Positions 9,058-18,753 of a stretch of 64,000 nt of DNA are shown in pieces. The DNA is taken from the NCBI RefSeq assembly GCF_001586165.1, contig NZ_CP014608.1, forward strand, positions 2,542,001 through 2,606,000. Reading direction: 5' to 3'. The number at the start of each line of letters is the position of its first letter. Position 1 is the stretch's first letter. This DNA is from Obesumbacterium proteus. Its GTDB lineage: Bacteria > Pseudomonadota > Gammaproteobacteria > Enterobacterales > Enterobacteriaceae. Below the pieces are notes generated by a model. It did no database searches. It was not told the origin of the DNA and saw nothing but the letters and a program-made list of their open reading frames with translations. Made by a program: the position numbers and the translations under genes.

Positions 9058-9413
9058 CCCCAAACTCAAAAACCAGTGCATCAGCCTTAGGCCGTAATGG
9101 TATTCATGATTGGTTACTGCTGCGTGCGGCGGCCATCGTTATTACCTTATATGTTCTCTACATTCTCGGTTTTATCTTCACCGCAGATTCCTTGACCTAT
9201 GAAATCTGGCGCGGATTCTTCGCCTCTAACATCACTAAAGTCTTTACCGTGCTCACGTTGGTATCCATTTTGGCTCACGCCTGGATTGGTATGTGGCAAG
9301 TGTTAACGGATTACATTAAACCGCTGGCATTACGGCTGATTCTTCAGCTCGTTATCGTTGTCGCGCTGGTGGTTTATTTGGTTTACGGAACATTAGTTGT
9401 GTGGGGTGCCTAA
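9051..9413 (+). CDS. sdhD: Succinate dehydrogenase membrane anchor subunit
   Basis: SdhD is the second membrane anchor of complex II (120 residues, three helices). The segment ILAHAWIGMWQVLTDYIKP contains the haem b His ligand and the Tyr/Asp pair near the ubiquinone site. It overlaps sdhC and is followed within 2 bases by the sdhA start, so the four sdh genes are one translational unit. It is 5 residues longer than the E. coli protein, at the N-terminus. Confidence 0.95.
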   Translation: MVTPNSKTSASALGRNGIHDWLLLRAAAIVITLYVLYILGFIFTADSLTYEIWRGFFASNITKVFTVLTLVSILAHAWIGMWQVLTDYIKPLALRLILQLVIVVALVVYLVYGTLVVWGA

Positions 9414-9414
9414 C

Positions 9415-11196
9415 ATGAGTCAGTCAGTTAGTGGTCTTGAAGTAAGAGAATTTGATGCTGTTGTTATCGGTGCGGGTGGCGCAGGTATGCGTGCCGCGCT
9501 GCAAATTTCCCAGATGGGACTGTCTTGCGCCCTGTTATCTAAAGTATTCCCAACGCGTTCTCATACCGTATCCGCTCAGGGCGGTATTACGGTTGCACTG
9601 GGTAACACCCATGAAGATAACTGGGAATGGCATATGTATGACACGGTGAAAGGTTCCGACTATATCGGTGACCAAGACGCCATTGAATATATGTGTAAAA
9701 CCGGCCCAGAGGCGATTCTAGAATTAGAACACATGGGGCTGCCATTCTCGCGTTTGGACGATGGCAAAATTTATCAGCGTCCGTTTGGTGGCCAGTCTAA
9801 AAACTTTGGCGGCGAGCAAGCGGCACGTACCGCAGCGGCGGCTGACCGTACTGGTCATGCGCTGTTGCATACGCTTTATCAGCAGAACCTGAAAAACCAC
9901 ACCACGATTTTCTCCGAGTGGTACGCGCTGGATCTGGTGAAAAACCAAGACGGCGCCGTGGTTGGGACAACGGCTATCTGTATCGAAACCGGTGAAGTCG
10001 TTTACTTCAAAGCAAAAGCCACTATTTTGGCGACCGGCGGTGCAGGACGTATTTACCAGTCAACCACTAACGCGCATATCAACACCGGTGACGGCGTGGG
10101 TATGGCGCTGCGTGCTGGGGTTCCGGTACAGGATATGGAAATGTGGCAGTTCCACCCAACCGGTATCGCCGGTGCGGGGGTTCTGGTTACCGAAGGTTGT
10201 CGTGGTGAAGGCGGTTATCTGCTGAATAAACACGGCGAGCGTTTCATGGAGCGCTATGCGCCAAACGCGAAAGACCTTGCAGGCCGCGACGTGGTTGCAC
10301 GTTCCATCATGATTGAAATTCGTGAAGGCCGTGGCTGCGATGGTCCTTGGGGTCCGCATGCCAAACTGAAACTGGATCATCTGGGCAAAGATGTGCTTGA
10401 AGCGCGCTTGCCGGGGATCTTGGAACTGTCGCGTACCTTTGCGCACGTGGATCCGGTGAAAGAGCCGATCCCTGTTATCCCAACCTGCCACTATATGATG
10501 GGTGGGATCCCAACCAAAGTGACGGGCCAAGCATTAACCGTGAATGAGAAGGGTGAAGACGTCGTGATCCCTGGACTGTTTGCGGTTGGCGAAATTGCCT
10601 GCGTATCGGTTCATGGTGCTAACCGTCTAGGCGGTAACTCACTGCTCGACCTCGTGGTATTTGGCCGTTCTGCTGGCCTGCATTTACAAGAGTGTCTGAC
10701 CGAGCAAGGTCCAAGCCGCGATGCGAGTGAATCTGATATCGAAGCTTCTCTGGATCGTATGAATCGTTGGAACAACACCCGCAGCGGTGAAGATCCAGTG
10801 CAAATCCGTAAAGATCTCCAGTCTTGCATGCAGCACAATTTCTCGGTATTCCGCGAAGGTGATGCGATGGCGAAAGGCTTGGAAGAGCTGAAAGTGATCC
10901 GTGAGCGCCTGAAAAATGCGCGTCTGGACGATACTTCTAGCGATTTCAATACCCAACGCGTTGAGTGCTTGGAATTGGATAACCTGATGGAAACTGCTTT
11001 TGCGACCGCAGTTTCAGCGAACTTCCGTACCGAAAGCCGTGGCGCACATAGCCGCTTTGACTTCCCGGATCGTGATGACGCCAACTGGCTGTGCCATAGC
11101 CTGTATCTGCCGCAAACCGAGAGCATGACACGCCGCAGCGTGAACATGGAACCTAAGCTACGTCCGGCGTTCCCGCCGAAGATCCGTACTTATTGA
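9415..11196 (+). CDS. sdhA: Succinate dehydrogenase flavoprotein subunit
   Basis: SdhA oxidises succinate to fumarate and carries covalently bound FAD. The 593-residue protein shows the Rossmann motif VVIGAGGAGMRAAL, the flavin-linked His about residue 50 (RSHTVSAQGG), the active-site region HPTGIAGAG, and CHYMMGGIPT and SVHGANRLGGNSL. The ATG at 9415 is preferred to one 6 codons upstream inside sdhD. The electrons pass to SdhB and then to the anchors. Confidence 0.97.
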   Translation: MSQSVSGLEVREFDAVVIGAGGAGMRAALQISQMGLSCALLSKVFPTRSHTVSAQGGITVALGNTHEDNWEWHMYDTVKGSDYIGDQDAIEYMCKTGPEAILELEHMGLPFSRLDDGKIYQRPFGGQSKNFGGEQAARTAAAADRTGHALLHTLYQQNLKNHTTIFSEWYALDLVKNQDGAVVGTTAICIETGEVVYFKAKATILATGGAGRIYQSTTNAHINTGDGVGMALRAGVPVQDMEMWQFHPTGIAGAGVLVTEGCRGEGGYLLNKHGERFMERYAPNAKDLAGRDVVARSIMIEIREGRGCDGPWGPHAKLKLDHLGKDVLEARLPGILELSRTFAHVDPVKEPIPVIPTCHYMMGGIPTKVTGQALTVNEKGEDVVIPGLFAVGEIACVSVHGANRLGGNSLLDLVVFGRSAGLHLQECLTEQGPSRDASESDIEASLDRMNRWNNTRSGEDPVQIRKDLQSCMQHNFSVFREGDAMAKGLEELKVIRERLKNARLDDTSSDFNTQRVECLELDNLMETAFATAVSANFRTESRGAHSRFDFPDRDDANWLCHSLYLPQTESMTRRSVNMEPKLRPAFPPKIRTY

Positions 11197-11247
11197 TTGT
11201 TCCATCAATCACTCGGTTAGTTACCCATTTTTTGCGGAGAAACGGTC

Positions 11248-11964
11248 ATGAAAGTAGAGTTTTCTGTATATCGCTATAACCCGGACGTCGATAACGCGCC
11301 ACGGATGCAAGATTACACCCTAGAGGCCGAAGAAGGCCGCGACATGATGCTGCTCGATGCGCTGATCTTGCTTAAAGAGCAGGATCCAACGCTGGCCTTC
11401 CGTCGCTCTTGCCGTGAAGGGGTTTGCGGTTCTGACGGTGTGAATATGAACGGTAAGAACGGACTGGCTTGTATCACGCCGGTTTCAACCCTACAGCGTT
11501 CAGGCAAAAAAATTGTGATCCGTCCGCTGCCAGGTTTGCCTGTCGTGCGCGATCTGGTCGTCGATATGGGGCAGTTTTACACCCAATACGAAAAAATTAA
11601 GCCTTATCTGCTTAACGACGGTAAAAATCCTCCGGCACGTGAGCATTTGCAGATGCCGGAACAGCGTGAGAAGTTAGATGGTTTGTACGAATGTATTCTT
11701 TGTGCATGCTGTTCAACCTCATGCCCATCGTTCTGGTGGAACCCAGATAAGTTTATCGGCCCAGCGGGTCTACTGGCATCGTATCGTTTCTTAATCGATA
11801 GCCGTGACACCGAAACGGATAGCCGTTTAGACGATTTAGATGACGCTTTCAGCGTATTCCGCTGCCACAGCATCATGAACTGCGTCAATGTGTGTCCAAA
11901 AGGCTTGAATCCGACCCGTGCAATTGGTCATATTAAGTCTATGTTGCTCCACCGCAGTGCGTAA
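11248..11964 (+). CDS. sdhB: Succinate dehydrogenase iron-sulfur subunit
   Basis: SdhB transfers electrons from FAD to ubiquinone through three iron-sulfur centres. The 238-residue protein (E. coli length) shows the 2Fe-2S ligands in CREGVCGSDG with the distal Cys in NGLACI, then CILCACCSTSCP and CHSIMNCVNVCPKG for the 4Fe-4S and 3Fe-4S centres. GGAG lies upstream of the ATG. It is followed by a 451-base gap containing an ERIC element before sucA. Confidence 0.97.
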   Translation: MKVEFSVYRYNPDVDNAPRMQDYTLEAEEGRDMMLLDALILLKEQDPTLAFRRSCREGVCGSDGVNMNGKNGLACITPVSTLQRSGKKIVIRPLPGLPVVRDLVVDMGQFYTQYEKIKPYLLNDGKNPPAREHLQMPEQREKLDGLYECILCACCSTSCPSFWWNPDKFIGPAGLLASYRFLIDSRDTETDSRLDDLDDAFSVFRCHSIMNCVNVCPKGLNPTRAIGHIKSMLLHRSA

Positions 11965-11973
11965 GGCTTTCCC

Positions 11974-12090
11974 CGTCGTACTTCAAGCTGCGTGGGTGTT
12001 GGCTGCGTTTGTTCACCCTAGTCACATAGTTATCTATGTTGCTAGGGCTTCACAAACTTGCCGCCTACATGCAACTCGAATTATTTAGGG
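11974..12090. repeat. ERIC (IRU) element
   Basis: The ends are the inverted pair CTTCAAGCTGC and GCAACTCGAATTATTTAGG. The interior has GGCTGCGTTTGTTCACCC and ACTTGCCGCC around a central palindrome (atagttatctat). This matches the enterobacterial repetitive intergenic consensus as I remember it. It is about 117 bases long, slightly shorter than the 127-base form, and lies between sdhB and sucA. Confidence 0.85.
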
Positions 12091-12133
12091 GATATTTATT
12101 TAAAATTCCAGCGCTTAGCGTTGGATTTATGCG

Positions 12134-12173
12134 AACCTCTCCCTCCTTGAAAAGGGAGGATGAGAGGGGTTGC
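12134..12173. repeat. REP-like hairpin upstream of sucA
   Basis: TCCCTCC-ttgaaaa-GGGAGGA is nested in an outer CCTCTC/GAGAGG pair. It resembles the second hairpin at 6569-6589. The rest of 12174-12415 is A+T-rich; a weak sucA promoter may lie there, but I cannot fix its position. Confidence 0.6.
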
Positions 12174-12415
12174 AATAGGTAGTACTAAGACGCAAGACAC
12201 ATTTTTGCAACAGGTGATGTATCTTCGTCACAAAAAGCACATAGAGTCATCTGACGATAGGTGCAATTACTATAAGATAGTTACGGTAAAGTAATTGCGA
12301 TGTATGTAATTACGATAAATGTTTTTAATAACACTCGGTTGGATGCGAGCATTTGTTAAAAGCATGATGTTTATCACGGCGAAAACTAAAGCTGAAAACA
12401 GCTTAAGGGATCATG

Positions 12416-15223
12416 ATGCAGAACGGCGCAATGAAGGCCTGGCTGGATTCCTCCTATCTGGCGGGCGCAAACCAGTCCTACATAGAGCAGCTCTATGAAG
12501 ACTATCTCACCGATCCTGACTCGGTGGATCTGAGCTGGAAGGAAATTTTCCAACAGTTGCCGACGATCGGCCTGAAATCGGAACAATTCCACTCTCAAAC
12601 ACGAGACTACTTCCGCCGTCTGGCGAAAGACCCGTCCCGGTTTAATCTCTCTCTAAACGACCCTGATACGGATGCTAAGCAGGTCAAGGTGTTGCAGATG
12701 ATCAACGCCTTCCGTTTCCGCGGTCATCAGCAAGCCAATCTGGATCCATTAGGTTTGTGGAAGCAGGATGCGGTGCCCGATCTGGAACCGTCCTACCACA
12801 ACCTGACCGAAGAAGATTTTGATCAGACGTTCAACGTTGGTTCTTTTGCCATCGGCAAAGAGACAATGAAGCTGTCCGATCTGTATCAGGCGCTTAAGCA
12901 GACTTATTGTGGTTCCATCGGTGCAGAATATATGCACATCACCAACACGGAAGAAAAACGTTGGATTCAGCAACGTTTGGAATCTGTTGTCGGTCAGCCT
13001 TCCTTTACTCAAGAAGAAAAACAGCGTTTCCTGCGTGAGTTAACCGCAGCGGAAGGGCTGGAGCGCTATCTGGGAGCAAAATTCCCTGGCGCGAAACGCT
13101 TCTCACTGGAAGGCGGCGACGCGTTGGTGCCTATGCTCAAAGAGCTGATCCGTCATGCCGGTAAGAACGGCACGCGTGAAGCCGTTCTCGGGATGGCGCA
13201 CCGTGGCCGTCTGAACGTGCTGATTAACGTGCTGGGTAAAAAACCGCAGGATCTGTTCGACGAATTTGCCGGTAAACATAAAGAACACCTCGGTGCCGGT
13301 GACGTTAAGTACCATATGGGCTTCTCGTCTGACGTTGAAACCGAAGGCGGTCTGGTGCATCTGGCGTTGGCGTTTAACCCATCGCATCTGGAAATTGTGA
13401 GTCCTGTGGTCATGGGGTCGGTACGTGCCCGTCGCGATCGTCTGGATGAAGCGCGTAGCAATATGGTTCTGCCAATCACCATTCACGGTGATGCGGCAAT
13501 CGCAGGCCAAGGCATTGTGCAGGAAACGCTGAACATGTCTCAGGCGCGTGGTTACGAAGTGGGCGGTACCGTTCGCATCGTTATCAACAACCAAATCGGG
13601 TTTACCACCTCTAATCCGAAAGATGCGCGTTCAACTCAGTACTGTACTGACATCGCGAAAATGGTTCAGGCACCAATCTTCCACGTTAACGCGGATGATC
13701 CTGAAGCCGTTGCCTTTGTAACGCGTTTGGCCCTCGATTTCCGTAACACCTTTAAACGTGATGTGATGATCGATCTGGTGTGCTACCGCCGCCATGGTCA
13801 TAACGAAGCTGATGAGCCAAGTGCAACCCAGCCGGTTATGTATCAGAAAATCAAAAAACATCCGACCCCGCGTAAAATTTACGCAGATAAGCTGACCGAG
13901 CAGAGCGTTGCCTCTCTCGAAGATGCCACGGAAATGGTTAACCTGTATCGTGACGCGTTGGATCGCGGCGAGTGTGTGGTGGACGAGTGGCGTCCGATGA
14001 ACATGCATACCTTCACATGGTCTCCTTATCTGAACCATGAGTGGGATGAAGTTTATCCAAGCACCGTTGAGCTGAAACGCTTGCAGGATTTGGCTCGTCG
14101 TATCAGCCGTGCACCAGAATCGGTTGAAATGCAGTCGCGTGTGGCCAAAATTTATGGCGACCGTGCCGAGATGGCTGAAGGTAACAAACTGTTTGACTGG
14201 GGCGCAGCTGAAAACTTGGCTTATGCCACCTTAGTGGATGAAGGTGTTCCAGTACGTATTTCTGGCGAAGACTGCGGGCGTGGTACGTTCTTCCACCGCC
14301 ATTCAGTGATTCATAATCAGAAAGATGGCTCCGTTTATATTCCGCTAGAAAACGTGCATAACGGCCAAGGTGATTTCAAAGTTTGGGACTCCGTGCTGTC
14401 TGAGGCCGCTGTTTTAGCCTTTGAATATGGTTATGCCACCGCAGAACCTCGCACGCTGACCATCTGGGAAGCGCAGTTTGGTGACTTTGCCAACGGTGCG
14501 CAGGTGGTGATTGACCAGTTCATCAGCTCTGGCGAGCAGAAGTGGGGTCGTCTGTGTGGTTTAGTGATGCTGTTGCCACATGGCTATGAAGGCCAAGGCC
14601 CTGAGCACTCCTCTGCGCGTTTAGAACGCTATCTGCAGCTGTGCGCTGACCAGAATATGCAGGTTTGTATTCCGTCTACGCCGGCTCAGGTTTATCACAT
14701 GCTACGTCGTCAGGCGCTGCGAGGAATGCGTCGCCCTCTGATTGTGATGTCGCCTAAATCCTTGCTGCGCCATCCGTTAGCAGTATCTTCTTTGGAAGAA
14801 CTGGCAAACGGCAGCTTCCAGCCGGTGATTGGCGAGATTGATGAAATCGATCCAAAAGACGTTAAGCGTGTGGTGATGTGTTCCGGCAAGGTTTACTACG
14901 ACCTGTTGGAACAACGTCGCAAAAACGAACAGAAAGACGTGGCGATTGTGCGTATCGAACAGCTGTATCCATTCCCTCACCAGGCGATTCAGGATGCATT
15001 TGCCCCTTATGCCCACGTACACGATTTTGTCTGGTGCCAGGAAGAACCACTGAACCAAGGTGCTTGGTACTGTAGCCAGCATAACTTCCGTGAAGTGATT
15101 CCTTTTGGAGCATCGTTGCGTTATGCGGGGCGTGCGGCATCGGCTTCGCCGGCTGTGGGTTATATGTCGGTTCACCAGAAACAGCAGCAAGATCTGGTTA
15201 ACGACGCGCTGAACGTGGAATAA
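12416..15223 (+). CDS. sucA: 2-Oxoglutarate dehydrogenase E1 component
   Basis: SucA decarboxylates 2-oxoglutarate with thiamine diphosphate and passes the succinyl group to the lipoyl arm of SucB. The 935-residue protein is full length (E. coli 933). Recognisable parts are the N-terminal E2-binding segment (AWLDSSYLAG), HRGRLNVL and HGDAA of the cofactor domain, and the C-terminal transketolase-like domain (HGYEGQGPEHSSARLERYLQ). Two adjacent ATGs are present; the second (12416) gives the E. coli N-terminus. It is followed after 60 bases by sucB. Confidence 0.96.
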   Translation: MQNGAMKAWLDSSYLAGANQSYIEQLYEDYLTDPDSVDLSWKEIFQQLPTIGLKSEQFHSQTRDYFRRLAKDPSRFNLSLNDPDTDAKQVKVLQMINAFRFRGHQQANLDPLGLWKQDAVPDLEPSYHNLTEEDFDQTFNVGSFAIGKETMKLSDLYQALKQTYCGSIGAEYMHITNTEEKRWIQQRLESVVGQPSFTQEEKQRFLRELTAAEGLERYLGAKFPGAKRFSLEGGDALVPMLKELIRHAGKNGTREAVLGMAHRGRLNVLINVLGKKPQDLFDEFAGKHKEHLGAGDVKYHMGFSSDVETEGGLVHLALAFNPSHLEIVSPVVMGSVRARRDRLDEARSNMVLPITIHGDAAIAGQGIVQETLNMSQARGYEVGGTVRIVINNQIGFTTSNPKDARSTQYCTDIAKMVQAPIFHVNADDPEAVAFVTRLALDFRNTFKRDVMIDLVCYRRHGHNEADEPSATQPVMYQKIKKHPTPRKIYADKLTEQSVASLEDATEMVNLYRDALDRGECVVDEWRPMNMHTFTWSPYLNHEWDEVYPSTVELKRLQDLARRISRAPESVEMQSRVAKIYGDRAEMAEGNKLFDWGAAENLAYATLVDEGVPVRISGEDCGRGTFFHRHSVIHNQKDGSVYIPLENVHNGQGDFKVWDSVLSEAAVLAFEYGYATAEPRTLTIWEAQFGDFANGAQVVIDQFISSGEQKWGRLCGLVMLLPHGYEGQGPEHSSARLERYLQLCADQNMQVCIPSTPAQVYHMLRRQALRGMRRPLIVMSPKSLLRHPLAVSSLEELANGSFQPVIGEIDEIDPKDVKRVVMCSGKVYYDLLEQRRKNEQKDVAIVRIEQLYPFPHQAIQDAFAPYAHVHDFVWCQEEPLNQGAWYCSQHNFREVIPFGASLRYAGRAASASPAVGYMSVHQKQQQDLVNDALNVE

Positions 15224-15283
15224 GAGTCTGGGCGCATAAGCGCCCAGTTCTGCAAAAAAATTGGTTATAAAAAAGGATATAGC

Positions 15284-16498
15284 ATGAGTAGCGTAGAAAT
15301 TCTGGTCCCTGACCTACCTGAATCCGTTGCCGACGCTACGGTTGCAACGTGGCACAAAAAACCGGGCGATACCGTTGCCCGCGATGAAGTGATCGTTGAA
15401 ATTGAAACCGACAAAGTTGTTCTGGAAGTGCCAGCGCCGGAAGCCGGCATTATGGATGCCATTCTGGAAGAAGAGGGTGCAACCGTACTTTCTCGCCAGC
15501 TGCTGGGCCGTTTGCGCCCGGCTGATGTATCCGGCAAACCGACCACTGACAAAGCGCAATCGTCTGAATCAACACCGGCTTCACGCCATACGGCGGATCT
15601 GGAAGACGGTAGCAGCGATGCACAAGGCCCAGCCATTCGCCGCCTGTTAGCCGAGCATTCTCTGAATGCCGCTGACATCAAAGGCACCGGTGTGGGTGGC
15701 CGTCTGACCCGTGAAGACGTTGACAAACATTTAGCTTCAGCACCAAAAGCAGCCAAAGCGGCTGAGCCAGAAGCACCAGCTGCGGCTCCGTTAGGCGCTC
15801 GTACTGAAAAACGCGTTCCGATGACTCGCCTGCGTAAGCGTGTGGCTGAGCGTTTGCTGGAAGCGAAAAACAGCACTGCGATGTTGACGACCTTTAACGA
15901 AGTCAACATGAAGCCAATCATGGACATGCGTAAGCAGTACGGCGAAGCGTTTGAGAAACGCCACGGTGTGCGTCTGGGCTTTATGTCGTTCTACATCAAA
16001 GCGGTGTTGGAAGCGCTGAAGCGTTACCCAGAAGTGAACGCCTCTATTGATGGCGAAGATGTGGTTTATCACAACTACTTCGACGTCAGCATTGCCGTAT
16101 CCACGCCGCGTGGCTTGGTAACGCCGGTGCTGCGCAACGTTGATACGTTGGGTATGGCTGACATTGAGAAAAATATTAAAGAACTCGCGGTGAAAGGTCG
16201 TGATGGCAAACTGAAAGTTGAAGAACTGACCGGTGGTAACTTCACTATTACCAACGGCGGCGTATTCGGCTCTCTGATGTCTACTCCGATCATCAACCCA
16301 CCGCAGAGCGCGATTCTGGGCATGCACGCTATCAAAGATCGTCCGATGGCGGTGAATGGTCAGGTTGTGATCCTGCCAATGATGTATCTGGCTCTGTCTT
16401 ACGATCATCGCCTGATCGATGGACGCGAATCCGTAGGCTTCTTGGTTACGGTGAAAGAGATGCTGGAAGATCCGGCTCGTCTGCTGCTGGACGTATAA
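15284..16498 (+). CDS. sucB: Dihydrolipoamide succinyltransferase (E2)
   Basis: SucB is the E2 core of the 2-oxoglutarate dehydrogenase complex. The 404-residue protein has an N-terminal lipoyl domain with the modified Lys at residue 44 (EIETDKVVLEV), an E1/E3-binding domain (AIRRLLAEHSLNAADIKGTG) after an Ala/Pro-rich linker, and a catalytic domain ending in SYDHRLIDGRE with the catalytic His near residue 375. The flexible linkers look normal in length. Confidence 0.97.
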   Translation: MSSVEILVPDLPESVADATVATWHKKPGDTVARDEVIVEIETDKVVLEVPAPEAGIMDAILEEEGATVLSRQLLGRLRPADVSGKPTTDKAQSSESTPASRHTADLEDGSSDAQGPAIRRLLAEHSLNAADIKGTGVGGRLTREDVDKHLASAPKAAKAAEPEAPAAAPLGARTEKRVPMTRLRKRVAERLLEAKNSTAMLTTFNEVNMKPIMDMRKQYGEAFEKRHGVRLGFMSFYIKAVLEALKRYPEVNASIDGEDVVYHNYFDVSIAVSTPRGLVTPVLRNVDTLGMADIEKNIKELAVKGRDGKLKVEELTGGNFTITNGGVFGSLMSTPIINPPQSAILGMHAIKDRPMAVNGQVVILPMMYLALSYDHRLIDGRESVGFLVTVKEMLEDPARLLLDV

Positions 16499-16507
16499 GC
16501 CAAGTCT

Positions 16508-16548
16508 CCTCCCCGTGCTCCTTTCAGGTGTGCGGGGGATGGAGAACC
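16508..16548. repeat. GC-rich hairpin between sucB and sucC
   Basis: CCCCGTGC and GTGCGGGG form an 8-base stem with two wobble pairs around a loop containing ctcctttcag. There is no T tract, so an RNA-stability or REP-type role is more likely than full termination. Confidence 0.5.
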
Positions 16549-16628
16549 CCTACTGAAGTAAAGACGCTATGCACTGATTCGCTAACAGCGGGTCATATCC
16601 ACAAATATAATTAAATGGATAGAACATC

Positions 16629-17795
16629 ATGAATCTACACGAATATCAGGCCAAACAACTGTTTGCTCGGTATGGTCTACCGGCACCGGTCGGTTATGCC
16701 TGCACCACACCTCGCGAAGCAGAAGAAGCAGCATCCAAAATCGGTTCCGGCCCGTGGGTGGTGAAATGTCAGGTTCACGCTGGTGGCCGCGGTAAAGCGG
16801 GCGGCGTTAAGCTGGTTAAATCTAAAGAAGAGATCCGTGCTTTTGCTGAGAACTGGTTAGGTAAGCGTTTAGTCACTTACCAGACAGATGCGCTGGGTCA
16901 GCCGGTTCACCAGATTCTGGTGGAAGGCGCAACGGACATTGATAAAGAGCTGTATCTGGGCGCGGTTGTCGACCGTGGCACGCGTCGCGTGGTGTTCATG
17001 GCATCCACCGAAGGCGGCGTGGAAATTGAGAAAGTGGCTGATGAAACGCCACACTTGATCCATAAAACTGCACTGGATCCATTAACGGGTCCACAGCCTT
17101 ATCAAGGCCGCGAGCTGGCATTTAAACTGGGTTTGACGGGCAAACAAGTCGGTCAATTCACCAAAATCTTTATGGGCTTGGCAACGCTGTTCCTTGAGCG
17201 CGATCTGGCTTTGGTTGAGATTAACCCGCTGGTTATCACCAAGCAGGGCGATCTGATCTGTTTAGACGGCAAACTGAGCGCTGACGGCAATGCGCTGTTC
17301 CGTCAGGCTGAGCTGCGTGAAATGCGCGATCCTTCTCAGGAAGATGCGCGTGAGTCTCAGGCTGCACAGTGGGAACTGAACTACGTTGCGCTAGACGGCA
17401 ACATCGGTTGCATGGTTAACGGTGCGGGCTTGGCGATGGGTACCATGGACATCGTTAAATTGCACGGCGGCGAACCGGCTAACTTCTTAGACGTTGGCGG
17501 CGGTGCAACGAAAGAGCGCGTGACCGAAGCGTTCAAAATTATTCTCTCCGATGAGAAAGTGAAAGCGGTTCTGGTCAATATCTTCGGCGGCATTGTGCGC
17601 TGTGACCTGATCGCCGATGGGATTATCGGTGCTGTGGCTGAAGTGGGCGTTAACGTACCGGTTGTGGTGCGTTTAGAAGGTAACAACGCTGAGCTGGGTG
17701 CGAAAAAACTGGCTGACAGCGGTCTGAATATTATTGCAGCGAAAAGCTTAACGGATGCTGCGCAGCAGGTTGTTGCTGCCGTGGAGGGGAAATAA
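16629..17795 (+). CDS. sucC: Succinyl-CoA synthetase beta subunit
   Basis: SucC with SucD converts succinyl-CoA to succinate with substrate-level phosphorylation. The 388-residue protein (E. coli length) has the N-terminal ATP-grasp domain (MNLHEYQAKQLF; VKCQVHAGGRGKAGGV, nucleotide binding) and a C-terminal CoA-ligase domain (FLDVGGGATKERV; NIFGGIVRCD). It overlaps sucD by one base (TAATG), giving coupled synthesis of the two subunits. Confidence 0.97.
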   Translation: MNLHEYQAKQLFARYGLPAPVGYACTTPREAEEAASKIGSGPWVVKCQVHAGGRGKAGGVKLVKSKEEIRAFAENWLGKRLVTYQTDALGQPVHQILVEGATDIDKELYLGAVVDRGTRRVVFMASTEGGVEIEKVADETPHLIHKTALDPLTGPQPYQGRELAFKLGLTGKQVGQFTKIFMGLATLFLERDLALVEINPLVITKQGDLICLDGKLSADGNALFRQAELREMRDPSQEDARESQAAQWELNYVALDGNIGCMVNGAGLAMGTMDIVKLHGGEPANFLDVGGGATKERVTEAFKIILSDEKVKAVLVNIFGGIVRCDLIADGIIGAVAEVGVNVPVVVRLEGNNAELGAKKLADSGLNIIAAKSLTDAAQQVVAAVEGK

Positions 17796-18664
17796 TGTCC
17801 ATTTTAATTAATAAAGATACCAAAGTGATCTGCCAAGGTTTTACCGGCAGTCAGGGCACCTTCCATTCTGAACAGGCTTTAGCCTACGGTACCAAATTAG
17901 TTGGCGGTGTTACGCCAGGTAAAGGCGGCACCGAGCATCTGGGCCTGCCGGTATTTAATACCGTGCGTGAAGCGGTTGAAACGACAGGTGCAACGGCGTC
18001 GGTTATCTATGTTCCTGCGCCTTTCTGCAAAGACTCTATTCTGGAAGCGATTGATGCAGGCATTAAGCTGATCATCTGTATCACTGAAGGCATCCCGACG
18101 CTGGATATGCTGGTGGTGAAAGCGAAGCTGGAGCAGAGCGAAGCACGCATGATCGGTCCAAACTGCCCAGGCGTTATCACTCCGGGTGAATGTAAGATCG
18201 GTATCATGCCTGGTCACATCCATCTGCCGGGTAAAGTGGGTATCGTGTCTCGTTCTGGCACCTTGACCTATGAAGCCGTTAAGCAAACGACAGATATCGG
18301 TTTTGGCCAGTCTAGCTGTGTCGGTATCGGCGGCGATCCAATCCCAGGCTCTAACTTCATCGATATCCTGAAACTGTTCCAGGAAGATCCGCAGACTGAA
18401 GTGATTGTGATGATTGGTGAAATCGGCGGTAACGCTGAAGAAGACGCTGCTGCATACATTAAAGAGCATGTGACTAAGCCAGTTGTGGGCTACATCGCGG
18501 GTGTTACTGCGCCTAAAGGTAAACGTATGGGCCACGCTGGTGCCATTATTGCCGGTGGGAAAGGCACTGCGGACGAAAAATTTGCAGCGTTGGAAGCGGC
18601 TGGGGTGAAAACCGTTCGCAGCTTGGCCGAAATTGGCAACGCAGTGAAAACAGTATTGCGTTAA
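17795..18664 (+). CDS. sucD: Succinyl-CoA synthetase alpha subunit
   Basis: SucD carries the phosphohistidine intermediate, near residue 247 in RMGHAGAIIAGGKGT, and the CoA-binding domain (CQGFTGSQGTFHSEQAL). The 289-residue protein is full length. It is the last gene of the sdh-suc transcript; an inverted repeat GTTCAAAC/GTTTGAAC and a strong terminator follow. Confidence 0.97.
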   Translation: MSILINKDTKVICQGFTGSQGTFHSEQALAYGTKLVGGVTPGKGGTEHLGLPVFNTVREAVETTGATASVIYVPAPFCKDSILEAIDAGIKLIICITEGIPTLDMLVVKAKLEQSEARMIGPNCPGVITPGECKIGIMPGHIHLPGKVGIVSRSGTLTYEAVKQTTDIGFGQSSCVGIGGDPIPGSNFIDILKLFQEDPQTEVIVMIGEIGGNAEEDAAAYIKEHVTKPVVGYIAGVTAPKGKRMGHAGAIIAGGKGTADEKFAALEAAGVKTVRSLAEIGNAVKTVLR

Positions 18665-18729
18665 GTCTTGTTCAAACATCAGGTTTGAACGCTGTTTTAT
18701 TGAAAGAAACAGAAAAGTTTCGACATGTT

Positions 18730-18753
18730 GGGTCACTTCGGTGGCCCTTTTTT
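18730..18753 (+). terminator. Rho-independent terminator of the sdh-suc operon
   Basis: GGGTCAC-TTCG-GTGGCCC, a stem with one G-T pair closed by a stable TTCG tetraloop, is followed by six T. Confidence 0.88.

Noticed and set aside
13103..13594. Long antisense frames within sucA, sucB, sucD, sdhA and cydA
   Set aside because: They are shadows of strongly coding sequence, without ribosome sites or recognisable products.
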